Shown here: piece after piece, positions 1 through 5,459 of the stretch
Layout of the letters: every line of letters starts with the position of its first letter
How positions within the stretch are numbered: the stretch's first letter is position 1
Assembly: GCA_002727485.1 (NCBI GenBank)
Contig: PBXE01000047.1
Span: 1 to 7,424, forward strand
Reading direction: 5' to 3'
From: Methanobacteriota archaeon
GTDB taxonomy: Archaea; Thermoplasmatota; Poseidoniia; Poseidoniales; Poseidoniaceae
Length of the DNA: 7,424 bases
Program-made: the position numbers and the translations under genes
The notes under the pieces: generated by a model
Databases searched by the model: none
What the model saw: the letters and a program-made list of their open reading frames with translations, nothing else
What the model was told of the DNA's origin: nothing

Positions 1-60
1 GCTCCAGTTGGTCATCAACTTCAGCAAACCCACTCGTCTTCATTCCTGTGCAACTGGAGC
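1..60 (-). ncRNA. possible small structured RNA, C/D-box-like
   Basis: The first ten bases (GCTCCAGTTG) and bases 51-60 (CAACTGGAGC) are a perfect 10-bp inverted repeat enclosing 40 nt. Read on the minus strand the loop holds, in order, ATGAAGA (6 of 7 matches to the archaeal C box RTGATGA), a 12-nt spacer, CTGA (perfect D/D' box), 3 nt, and TGATGA (C' core). That spacing is what archaeal C/D guide RNAs show between C, D' and C'. A TATA-like box at 79-87 would place a transcript start near base 60. Against it: no D box is seen before the window edge, and a 10-bp closing stem that far from the C box is not canonical. It could instead be a plain hairpin, a terminator of the upstream gene, or a fold-back artefact at a contig end. 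No protein is encoded here. Confidence 0.25.
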
Positions 61-78
61 CCGCGATACTACCAAGCT

Positions 79-87
79 ATACTATAC
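79..87 (-). promoter_or_regulatory. TATA-like box upstream of the 1-60 element
   Basis: The minus strand reads TATAGTATA here. Its centre is about 23 nt from base 60, close to the spacing expected between an archaeal TATA box and a transcription start, so it could drive the structured element at 1-60 or a gene beyond the left edge. The assignment rests on the motif and spacing only; no clear BRE was identified. Confidence 0.35.
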
Positions 88-108
88 TCCCTCGGTTCAC
101 TTTCAGAA

Positions 109-216
109 TCAGTTCTTAGCCTGTCGGCGTGCACGCTTTCGGCGTCGCAATTTCTTCTTGCGCCACTTCCAACGTTGATTACCTGTTTTTTTCCAAGCAC
201 GGGAGCCTCTCTTCAT
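109..216 (-). CDS. very basic 35-residue protein, ribosomal protein eL41-like
   Basis: The 35 codons run from ATG at 216 to TGA at 109. The product is extremely basic: the second half reads WKWRKKKLRRRKRARRQAKN, nearly all Arg/Lys with two Trp. Archaeal and eukaryotic eL41, a 23-25 residue helix in the large ribosomal subunit, has the same pattern: a Trp, then RKK, RR, KRKRRK and a short tail. Here that pattern starts near residue 16, so the first ~15 residues would be an unusual extension. No other Met lies further in, so ATG 216 is the only Met start. There is no Shine-Dalgarno, but a TATA-like box ~31 nt upstream suggests a leaderless or nearly leaderless mRNA, which supports real expression. 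Such a short biased sequence gives little statistical power, so the family call is tentative; it could be another small nucleic-acid-binding peptide. Genes this short are routinely missed by ORF callers. Confidence 0.5.
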   Translation of the reverse strand: MKRGSRAWKKTGNQRWKWRKKKLRRRKRARRQAKN

Positions 217-242
217 GGTGAACAGGCATCCCACCAACATGC

Positions 243-251
243 CATATATGA
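243..251 (-). promoter_or_regulatory. TATA-like box for the eL41-like gene
   Basis: The minus strand reads TCATATATGG across this site. The box centre is about 31 nt upstream of the ATG at 216, which predicts a transcript starting within a few bases of the start codon. The absence of a Shine-Dalgarno fits leaderless translation. Confidence 0.4.
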
Positions 252-287
252 GAGCATCGGGTAATTTAATGTAAGAATTTTCAGTGA

Positions 288-310
288 AAAGTACAGAATT
301 GTCGTACTTT
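288..310 (-). terminator. hairpin 3' of tRNA-Arg, possible terminator
   Basis: AAAGTAC (288-294) and GTACTTT (304-310) form a perfect 7-bp stem around a 9-nt loop, starting 3 nt beyond the encoded CCA of tRNA-Arg. Read on the minus strand the distal arm ends in four T residues. Position and structure fit the end of the tRNA-Arg transcript, possibly of a protease-tRNA transcript. Archaeal termination depends mainly on T-runs, so the hairpin may instead help 3' processing. Confidence 0.4.
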
Positions 311-313
311 GAG

Positions 314-389
314 TGGCGGACGTACCAGGATTCGAACCCGGGTCGCCGGCTTAGAAGGCCAGAGTGATATCCAACTACACTATACGTCC
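314..389 (-). tRNA. tRNA-Arg (anticodon TCT), CCA encoded
   Basis: The gene folds completely: acceptor GGACGTA (389-383) pairs with TACGTCC, and the D arm is GTGT...ATCAC with the AGTTGGAT loop. The anticodon stem CTGGC/GCCGG encloses loop CTTCTAA, giving anticodon TCT, which reads AGA (and AGG) codons. The T arm CCGGG/CCTGG encloses TTCGAAT. The discriminator is G and CCA (314-316) is encoded. There is no intron and the variable loop is short (class I). It lies 43 nt downstream of the metalloprotease gene on the same strand with no clear TATA box between them, so it may be processed from a joint transcript. AGA is used repeatedly in the neighbouring genes, in keeping with the need for this tRNA. 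Confidence 0.95.
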
Positions 390-432
390 AAGTCTGGCCA
401 AAAGAATCTCTTTGATGAACTTTGAGGAAGAA

Positions 433-990
433 TTACCTCAAAGGTCTAGCACATTTATGACATCTAGAAGGTTTCTTTACAGTAGTTCTATCCCATGAAT
501 AACCACAATTTTTACACTCCCAATGTTGAACTTTCAAATCTCCAAGTACTGAATCCCTCATCCTTTGCAACAGAGGTGAATCTGCCAACTTAGGCATTGG
601 TGCGACTAGTTTAGTTAATTCATCATGCTTGGACGAGTGTAAAGTCAAACCGCTAGCATGTAGAAATTCATGAACGAATGTATGTTTGTATAACATTTCA
701 TCTTCGAGCAGTGCTGGATGTAAGCCAATAGTTACTTCACCTGGATCTAACCTCAGCCTCTTCCTTCGATTTAATTCGGCAGAACCTTCTTCAAACCTAG
801 TCATTCCTAATCTATCATCATTCGATTCAAGCCATATCAGTTTAATTCTATCTTCAATCCAAGGCATGAAAACTGCATCAGTTACTCCAGAAAGAGCAGC
901 TAAAGATTCAACTATTGCCCCTTCTGGCACATGGGGGGGGTTTTTAGGAGTTTCAATATCTCCTAAAAGACCGCTTGACCTCTCGCCCAT
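433..990 (-). CDS. SprT-like zinc metalloprotease with C-terminal zinc ribbon
   Basis: The protein has 185 residues and no signal peptide or membrane segment, so it is probably cytosolic. The active-site segment is HEFLHASGLTLH at 107-118: HExxH with catalytic Glu108 and zinc ligands His107 and His111. A third ligand is either His118, which completes a metzincin-type HExxHxxGxxH, or His122 in SKHDEL, as in SprT proteins. Met132 could serve as a metzincin Met-turn. The C-terminus holds CxxC...CxxC (Cys159/162 and 177/180), a zinc ribbon. A strand followed by a helix before the motif (VTIGLHPALL...) plus this ribbon is the SprT layout. SprT/Spartan-type proteases include enzymes that digest DNA-protein crosslinks; that role here is inference only. 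ATG 990 is the only plausible start: no in-frame start or Shine-Dalgarno lies upstream. A run of eight G (933-940) lies within codons 17-20, a potential frameshift or sequencing trouble spot. The gene is divergent from tRNA-Ala and upstream of tRNA-Arg. Confidence 0.75.
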   Translation of the reverse strand: MGERSSGLLGDIETPKNPPHVPEGAIVESLAALSGVTDAVFMPWIEDRIKLIWLESNDDRLGMTRFEEGSAELNRRKRLRLDPGEVTIGLHPALLEDEMLYKHTFVHEFLHASGLTLHSSKHDELTKLVAPMPKLADSPLLQRMRDSVLGDLKVQHWECKNCGYSWDRTTVKKPSRCHKCARPLR

Positions 991-1032
991 GTAGGACCCA
1001 AAAAGTTGGCACTCATCAATCCTTAGATGATT

Positions 1033-1045
1033 GAAAATACTTATG
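1033..1045. promoter_or_regulatory. shared AT-rich divergent promoter region
   Basis: GAAAATACTTATG reads as a TATA-like element on both strands (AATACTTAT / ATAAGTATT). On the plus strand it predicts a start near 1065, about 20 nt before tRNA-Ala. On the minus strand it predicts a start near 1013, about 22 nt before the protease ATG at 990. No other good TATA candidate is visible between the two genes. Confidence 0.3.
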
Positions 1046-1056
1046 ATGTGAATGGA

Positions 1057-1087
1057 GGTGGACGGTTTGCGAAAGCACCCCTTGGGG
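1057..1087 (+). other. structured tRNA-Ala 5' leader
   Basis: GGTGGACG (1057-1064) is perfectly complementary to CGTCCACC (1152-1159), the 3' acceptor strand plus discriminator and CC of the tRNA that follows. Next come a short GAAA-loop hairpin (TGC-GAAA-GCA, 1068-1077) and CCCCTTGGGG (1078-1087), whose last three G are the first three bases of the mature tRNA. If included in the precursor, the leader could pair with either end of the acceptor stem. Whether 1057-1064 is transcribed depends on the exact start site. Confidence 0.3.
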
Positions 1088-1160
1088 CGTGTAGATCAGT
1101 TGGAAGATCGCTACCTTGGCATGGTAGAGGCCACGAGTTCAAATCTCGTCACGTCCACCA
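1085..1160 (+). tRNA. tRNA-Ala (anticodon GGC), CCA encoded
   Basis: Acceptor GGGCGTG (1085-1091) pairs with CACGTCC (1150-1156) and contains the G3:U70 wobble that is the main alanine identity element. The D arm is GATC/GATC with loop AGTTGGAA. The anticodon stem CTACC/GGTAG carries loop TTGGCAT, giving anticodon GGC, which reads GCC/GCU codons. The T arm ACGAG/CTCGT encloses TTCAAAT. The discriminator is A and CCA is encoded at 1158-1160. There is no intron. The gene is followed 55 nt later by hemH on the same strand, which has its own promoter-like box. Confidence 0.95.
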
Positions 1161-1186
1161 TAACAATCACAAGGCCTTGACAAATG

Positions 1187-1195
1187 ATTAATAAT
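1187..1195 (+). promoter_or_regulatory. TATA-like box for hemH
   Basis: ATTAATAAT lies with its centre ~25 nt before the hemH ATG at 1216, exactly where a TATA box should be if the message is leaderless. No Shine-Dalgarno precedes the ATG, in agreement with that. Confidence 0.5.
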
Positions 1196-1215
1196 GTAGG
1201 CCACAGGCTTAAATC

Positions 1216-2247
1216 ATGGCAAAGAAAGGTGTTCTTTTAATCAATGTAGGGACTCCTGATGAGCCCACCGTAAAATCTGTCAAAAAGTACCTTCGAGAAT
1301 TTCTACTGGATCCGGATGTAATTGATATCCCTGCTCCATTAAGACACCTTTTAGTTAGAGGAATAATTCTAAGAGTTAGGCCTAAAAAAATCGCCCCTTT
1401 ATATCAAAAAATCTGGATGGATGATGGTTCTCCACTAAGAGTATATTCAGATAGAATAACAAAATCATTACAGTCAAAATTAGAGGATATAGAATTTGAG
1501 TTTTCTATGCGTTATGGAAACCCAAGTATCTATGATGCTTTACTGAGATTGAAAAATAAAGGAGTCGAAGATTTATTGATTCTTCCAATGTTCCCCCATT
1601 ATGCTCAAGCAACTACTGAATCATCGCTAAAACATACTTACAAACAATTGAAAAAAATTGATTGGAATCCACAAATAACTGAGATGGGGCACTTTGAGAC
1701 CGATGAAGAGTATGTCATACCCTTGGCAAATTCAATCAATTCTCAATTAGATGATGATACGCATCTGTTATTTTCATATCATGGTCTGCCAGTATCTCAT
1801 GTAAAGAGGATTGATAGTTCGAAAAAACATTGTCAAAAAATAGATGATTGTTGCTCAATTAAATCTGAAGCAAATTCTCTATGCTATGGGCATCATTGTA
1901 TGGAAACAACGAAAACAGTAGTCGGCTTACTAGGACTTGATTCAAACCGTTGGTCGATTAGTTATCAAAGTAGAATCGGACCCGTGAAGTGGTTAGAGCC
2001 TTCTACAATGAATAAAGTCGAAGAATTAGTAAAGCGAGGAGTAAAAAAATTAGCAATTGTAGCTCCAGCATTCCTAGCAGATGGTTTAGAGACCTTAGAA
2101 GAATTAGACATTGGAATAAGAGAACACTTTTTAGAACTAGGTGGACAAGAATTGACAGTAATAAAATGTCTTAATGATAACGAAGATTGGGTTGAAGGTC
2201 TTGGAAAGATGATTACAAAGAAGTTCAAATCTGAGGCTTTAATTTAG
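1216..2247 (+). CDS. hemH: ferrochelatase with internal cysteine cluster
   Basis: This is the last step of protoporphyrin-dependent heme synthesis, insertion of Fe2+ into protoporphyrin IX. The 343 residues are full length for the family. Family landmarks are LLINVGTP at 7-14, GSPL at 71-74, LPMFPHYA at 123-130, the SYHGLP loop with catalytic His189, SRIGPVKWLEP at 252-262, and LETLEEL at 291-297 with the conserved Glu292. Between the catalytic His and the next helix lies a cysteine-rich insert with Cys206, 212, 213, 223 and 228 (HC...CC...CYGHHC). A bacterial ferrochelatase class binds a [2Fe-2S] cluster through four cysteines within an internal segment of about 20 residues, and similar inserts occur in Bacteroidetes-type enzymes; a cluster here is inferred. 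There is no hydrophobic C-terminal anchor. The gene stands alone on the plus strand, apart from the other heme genes, with an apparent leaderless promoter. Its stop codon overlaps that of the convergent hemY by 4 nt. Because HemF and HemY are also encoded, the substrate should be protoporphyrin rather than coproporphyrin. Confidence 0.96.
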   Translation: MAKKGVLLINVGTPDEPTVKSVKKYLREFLLDPDVIDIPAPLRHLLVRGIILRVRPKKIAPLYQKIWMDDGSPLRVYSDRITKSLQSKLEDIEFEFSMRYGNPSIYDALLRLKNKGVEDLLILPMFPHYAQATTESSLKHTYKQLKKIDWNPQITEMGHFETDEEYVIPLANSINSQLDDDTHLLFSYHGLPVSHVKRIDSSKKHCQKIDDCCSIKSEANSLCYGHHCMETTKTVVGLLGLDSNRWSISYQSRIGPVKWLEPSTMNKVEELVKRGVKKLAIVAPAFLADGLETLEELDIGIREHFLELGGQELTVIKCLNDNEDWVEGLGKMITKKFKSEALI

Positions 2248-3500
2248 AAAAATTCTGCTATTCTCTCAGCCTCACACACTACGTGAGTTATTGATACACC
2301 ACTAACTGACCATCCGACCAAGTTTTTATCGTCGCTGAAATCTGAAATTTTGCTCATATAACCTGGTTTGTATCTGGGTATTTTTCTATCCCCTATTTTT
2401 GAAAATAAAACATATTTGTCCGCAAGAAGTTTCTTTGCATGAAGTAGAACAGATTCTTCATTTCCGTCCCAGCGCTCATGCGGCACCATAAGTCTGAACA
2501 AACGGTGTCCTTCTGGACAACGCTTAGAATGATGAATATCACTTTCATTGAGTATCCCACTTATTGGAATGCTTCTATCGGGTATTAATGTTCCATAACC
2601 AATTTCAATATCTAACACATCCTCTTCCCTGTAACCAATGGCAAAAATGGATAATTCTGTAAAATCATAACCGTCTTGCAAACCAGGAGCCGCCCAAATA
2701 ATTGAGGATTCAGGAACATCAAATTCAGAAGATATTGATTTAAATGACTGTGCTTTTTGATTGAACTTTATTGTTACATTTTTACTTTCAAGTAGTTCTT
2801 TCTCTAATGCTCTAGTCAAAGTTTCCATTCCACCATCTAAAGACGCTATACTTCCTTTTCTTGGGGTGAAAATTGGATATGTTTGTAGTATTTTTTTACT
2901 TAGTTTTGATTTTTTGATAGGAGGATTTGAACCAAAATTTGTCATTGACGGCATCAAAAAATCAGCATCTACATTTTCGGCAGTGTCATTGACAATACCA
3001 AGAGTAAGGGCGTCGGCTATCTGTTTATTTGGAATCAACTGAGCCACAGAAAAACCACCAGTACGTGATTTTTTAATCGAACTGAGAGTCTTAAAAAATC
3101 CAAGTTTAAAGATTGTGAAAAAGGACAACCTATGTTTTTTATTGCCTAATAATATCCATCTTGATTTAGCATCTTTATTGGATGGATTGAAAGAATCCGA
3201 TAATCCTAAGTCCTCAACTAGCCTCCAAAAAGAAGGATGAGGACGGGTTGCATTTACTGCAAGATCGCATATCCAATCATTGTCTTTCCAAGTGGAAATT
3301 ACTCCACCGAGAGATTCGTTTTGTTCAAGTAATATTATTTCTAAATCGGGTCTTTTTCTTGAGAGTCGAAAAGCAATGCACATTCCTGATAGTCCACCCC
3401 CCACAATTACAACCTTTGAAGAATCAGCCAACTTTTGAGAAATAAGAAGCGGCCTTCTCATTTCATCCCCGTAGTTAATCCAACTTTTCAAGTCAGTCAT
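2244..3500 (-). CDS. hemY: FAD-dependent protoporphyrinogen oxidase (HemY type)
   Basis: Predicted to oxidise protoporphyrinogen IX to protoporphyrin IX with FAD and O2. The 418 residues begin the FAD-binding Rossmann fold at VVIVGGGLSG (30-39), with Glu59 (LLEQNESLGG) placed to bind the adenosine ribose. Later landmarks are SLDGGMETL (220-228), IGYGTLIPDRSIP (300-312), IPRYKPGY (374-381) and the C-terminal FAD-contacting segment NLVGWSVSGVS (393-403). The family is otherwise divergent and includes coproporphyrinogen oxidases; HemF next door and HemH argue for protoporphyrinogen as substrate. The protein is somewhat shorter than typical HemY (about 450-470). It is last in the operon, 9 nt after hemF, without a clear Shine-Dalgarno for ATG 3500. 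ATG 3461 (Met14) is preceded by GGGGATG and would give a 405-residue protein nearer the usual N-terminus, so the start is uncertain. No membrane segment is obvious, though the family is often membrane-associated. Confidence 0.85.
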   Translation of the reverse strand: MTDLKSWINYGDEMRRPLLISQKLADSSKVVIVGGGLSGMCIAFRLSRKRPDLEIILLEQNESLGGVISTWKDNDWICDLAVNATRPHPSFWRLVEDLGLSDSFNPSNKDAKSRWILLGNKKHRLSFFTIFKLGFFKTLSSIKKSRTGGFSVAQLIPNKQIADALTLGIVNDTAENVDADFLMPSMTNFGSNPPIKKSKLSKKILQTYPIFTPRKGSIASLDGGMETLTRALEKELLESKNVTIKFNQKAQSFKSISSEFDVPESSIIWAAPGLQDGYDFTELSIFAIGYREEDVLDIEIGYGTLIPDRSIPISGILNESDIHHSKRCPEGHRLFRLMVPHERWDGNEESVLLHAKKLLADKYVLFSKIGDRKIPRYKPGYMSKISDFSDDKNLVGWSVSGVSITHVVCEAERIAEFF

Positions 3501-3509
3501 ACTAACAAC

Positions 3510-4424
3510 TCAATTATTATCTGTCCAGTCAATAGGATTACGTAGTAACTGTACCAATCTATCCTCTTCACTTCCATCTTCAACTTCATGACAATATTCC
3601 CATCTAGATGTTAATGGTAATGACATCAAAATACTTTCAATTCTACCGTTAGTAGTCAAGCCAAATGTTGTTCCTCTATCATAAACTAAGTTGAATTCAA
3701 CATATCTACCTCGTCTTATTTGTTGCCATTGTTTCTGCTTTTCGGAAAATTCCAAATCCTTTCTTCGATTTAATATTGGCAAATATGAATCAAGGAATGA
3801 TTCAGCACAATCGGTAACAAAGTCAAAGCATTCATCTCTTGACGCCTCATTTATATCATCAAAAAATATTCCACCAAGACCTCTTCTCTCATCCCTGTGC
3901 TTAATGAAAAAATAATCATCGCACCATTTTTTGAATCTCTGATAATCTGCCACTTCGTGGCGATCACAAACGCTCTTGTGCACTTGATGAAAATGAATTG
4001 CGTCTTCTTCGAATAAGTAACTTGGTGTTAAATCAGCACCACCACCAAACCACCAACTTCCAGGTTTCTGGCCTTCTCCTCTCTCAAAATAACGATAATT
4101 GGCATGAACGGTCGGAGCCATCGGATTTAGTGGATGCAAAACAAGACTGATTCCTGTCGCAAAGAAATCTAAATCTGCGCCTTTCAGTTCATGGCCCCCT
4201 CCCATACTTTTTGCGGCTTGTGGACTCAATGTTCCGTGAACAACACTAACATTGACTCCTGCTTTTTCAAAGACTTTACCTCCAGAAAATACACGGCTTC
4301 TACCTCCACCACCCTCTTCTCGGGTCCATTCATCTTGACGGAAATCAACTCCATCGATTTCTTTTAATGCATTACAAATCTCATCTTGAATTCGATGAAC
4401 CATGTCAGACATTTTCTGACGCAT
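3510..4424 (-). CDS. hemF: oxygen-dependent coproporphyrinogen III oxidase
   Basis: Catalyses the O2-dependent double oxidative decarboxylation of coproporphyrinogen III to protoporphyrinogen IX; a soluble dimer in known relatives. The 304 residues are full length (E. coli about 299). The four conserved histidines fall at His97, His107, His146 and His176, one residue offset from E. coli HemF. Signature stretches include HANYRYF (107-113), WWFGGGADLTP (124-134), FKKWCDDYFFIKHRDERRG (164-182), the GGIFFDD turn (184-190), and GRYVEFNLVYDRGTTFGL (239-256), followed by Arg274-Trp275. ATG 4424 was chosen because it overlaps the hemE stop as TAATG and has an AGGTGA Shine-Dalgarno 6 nt upstream; the next Met (residue 5) lacks this spacing. 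HemF needs oxygen, so the pathway is aerobic as encoded here; no HemN/HemZ alternative is visible in the window. A classical HemF is unusual for an archaeon and suggests acquisition from bacteria, if the host assignment is right. Confidence 0.96.
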   Translation of the reverse strand: MRQKMSDMVHRIQDEICNALKEIDGVDFRQDEWTREEGGGGRSRVFSGGKVFEKAGVNVSVVHGTLSPQAAKSMGGGHELKGADLDFFATGISLVLHPLNPMAPTVHANYRYFERGEGQKPGSWWFGGGADLTPSYLFEEDAIHFHQVHKSVCDRHEVADYQRFKKWCDDYFFIKHRDERRGLGGIFFDDINEASRDECFDFVTDCAESFLDSYLPILNRRKDLEFSEKQKQWQQIRRGRYVEFNLVYDRGTTFGLTTNGRIESILMSLPLTSRWEYCHEVEDGSEEDRLVQLLRNPIDWTDNN

Positions 4425-5458
4425 TATTTTTCACCTGTAATCTCTCGTAATACAGTTTCAACACATTCAATCCTTGCAGATGGAGCGAAACCGTGTCCTA
4501 GATTGAATATGTGGCCTGGGGAATCTCCGGCTGCATCTAGAACTTCTCTAGTAGCAATCTTGGCCATTTCAGTAGATCCGTGCAATAGAGATGGGTCTAA
4601 GTTTCCTTGGAATGCGAATTTATCTCCAAATTGTTTACGATTAAGTGATAAATCATCTCTCCAATCAAGAGAAATTGCATTCAAATCCAATTTCCTAATT
4701 TCAGAATGTAGATGTCCTGAACCTTTAGCATAGTGAATCAATGGAACATCTTTTCCAACCTTTTCTCTAAAAACATCAATCGTCTTTTTAGTTGCAGGCA
4801 TAGCAAATTGGCGATATGTTTCAGGCGATAGAAGTCCCGCCCATGTATCGAATAATTGCACACCATCGGCACCTCCATGCAGTACTTGGTCGGCTAATAA
4901 ATCACCAACAATTTCTCCCATCTTTAGAAGCAGATTAGTTGCTTCTTTAGGATTAGAATATACTTTAGCTCTAGCATTATGGAAATCTTTGTCACCAGTT
5001 CCTCCAGAAAGTAAATACATAGAAATTGTCCAAGGTGAGCCTACAAAACCAAGTCTAGCGATTGATTCACCAACTTGTTCACCTACTGACTTTAATCCAT
5101 CTGCTGCCCAAGGAGCATGTTTTCTAGCGCTAAAGTCGGTCCAATCATCTACATCTGAAAGGTCAAAATCACTGATTCTAATTCCCCCTCCATATTCAAC
5201 CTCATATCCAAGACTTGGCAACGGGGTTAATATATCACTGAAAATAATCGCAGCATCAATTTTTTTGTATCTTTCAATTGGTTGCAAAGTAATCTTTGTG
5301 CATAGATCTACGTCCATACATCTTTCCCAAAAAGAATACTCAGCAGCGATTTTTCGGTATTCTGGTAAATGTCTACCGGCTTGTCTCATAAACCAAACTG
5401 GAGTTCTATCTACTGGTTCAAGGTTCAGCGCGGAAACTATTCTCTCTTTACCATTCAT
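4424..5458 (-). CDS. hemE: uroporphyrinogen III decarboxylase
   Basis: Removes the four acetate carboxyls of uroporphyrinogen III to give coproporphyrinogen III, cofactor-free, in the cytosol. The 344 residues are typical length. Signature 1, VWFMRQAGRHLPEYR (21-35), carries substrate-binding Arg25 and Arg29. FSDILTPL (73-80) carries the essential Asp75 that holds the pyrrole nitrogens. Signature 2, GFVGSPWTISMYLLSGG (137-153), includes the conserved Tyr148. FDTWAGLLSP (203-212) follows, and HIFNLGHG (316-323) carries His322. The segment after GHG reads FAPSA instead of the common I-P-x-T/V type, a mild local deviation. The gene starts 1 nt after the hemL stop with GGAGTGG upstream as a probable Shine-Dalgarno, and its stop overlaps the hemF start (TAATG), so translation of the three genes is likely coupled. 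It marks the branch to protoporphyrin. Confidence 0.97.
   Translation of the reverse strand: MNGKERIVSALNLEPVDRTPVWFMRQAGRHLPEYRKIAAEYSFWERCMDVDLCTKITLQPIERYKKIDAAIIFSDILTPLPSLGYEVEYGGGIRISDFDLSDVDDWTDFSARKHAPWAADGLKSVGEQVGESIARLGFVGSPWTISMYLLSGGTGDKDFHNARAKVYSNPKEATNLLLKMGEIVGDLLADQVLHGGADGVQLFDTWAGLLSPETYRQFAMPATKKTIDVFREKVGKDVPLIHYAKGSGHLHSEIRKLDLNAISLDWRDDLSLNRKQFGDKFAFQGNLDPSLLHGSTEMAKIATREVLDAAGDSPGHIFNLGHGFAPSARIECVETVLREITGEK
4431..4436 (-). promoter_or_regulatory. Shine-Dalgarno of hemF
   Basis: The minus strand reads AGGTGA, a perfect complement to the UCACCU core near the 3' end of 16S rRNA. It is 6 nt before the hemF ATG and lies inside the end of hemE. It decides the hemF start. 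Confidence 0.7.
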
Positions 5459-5459
5459 A

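Noticed and set aside
186..192. Seven-T run as a transcription terminator
   Set aside because: It lies inside the eL41-like coding sequence (Lys codons) on the strand opposite to that gene; no plus-strand gene ends there.
401..413. Small inverted repeat AAAGA-ATC-TCTTT between the protease gene and tRNA-Arg as a terminator
   Set aside because: Only 5 A/T-rich pairs with a 3-nt loop; expected often by chance in AT-rich DNA and would separate a likely joint transcript.
1057..1095. tRNA-Ala with an intron inside the acceptor stem (GGACG ... GTG split by ~22 nt)
   Set aside because: The contiguous GGGCGTG pairs fully with CACGTCC and supplies the G3:U70 alanine identity pair, so no intron is needed.
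1965..2228. Minus-strand open frame antisense to hemH
   Set aside because: No start signal or recognisable domain, and it lies within the conserved C-terminal part of hemH.
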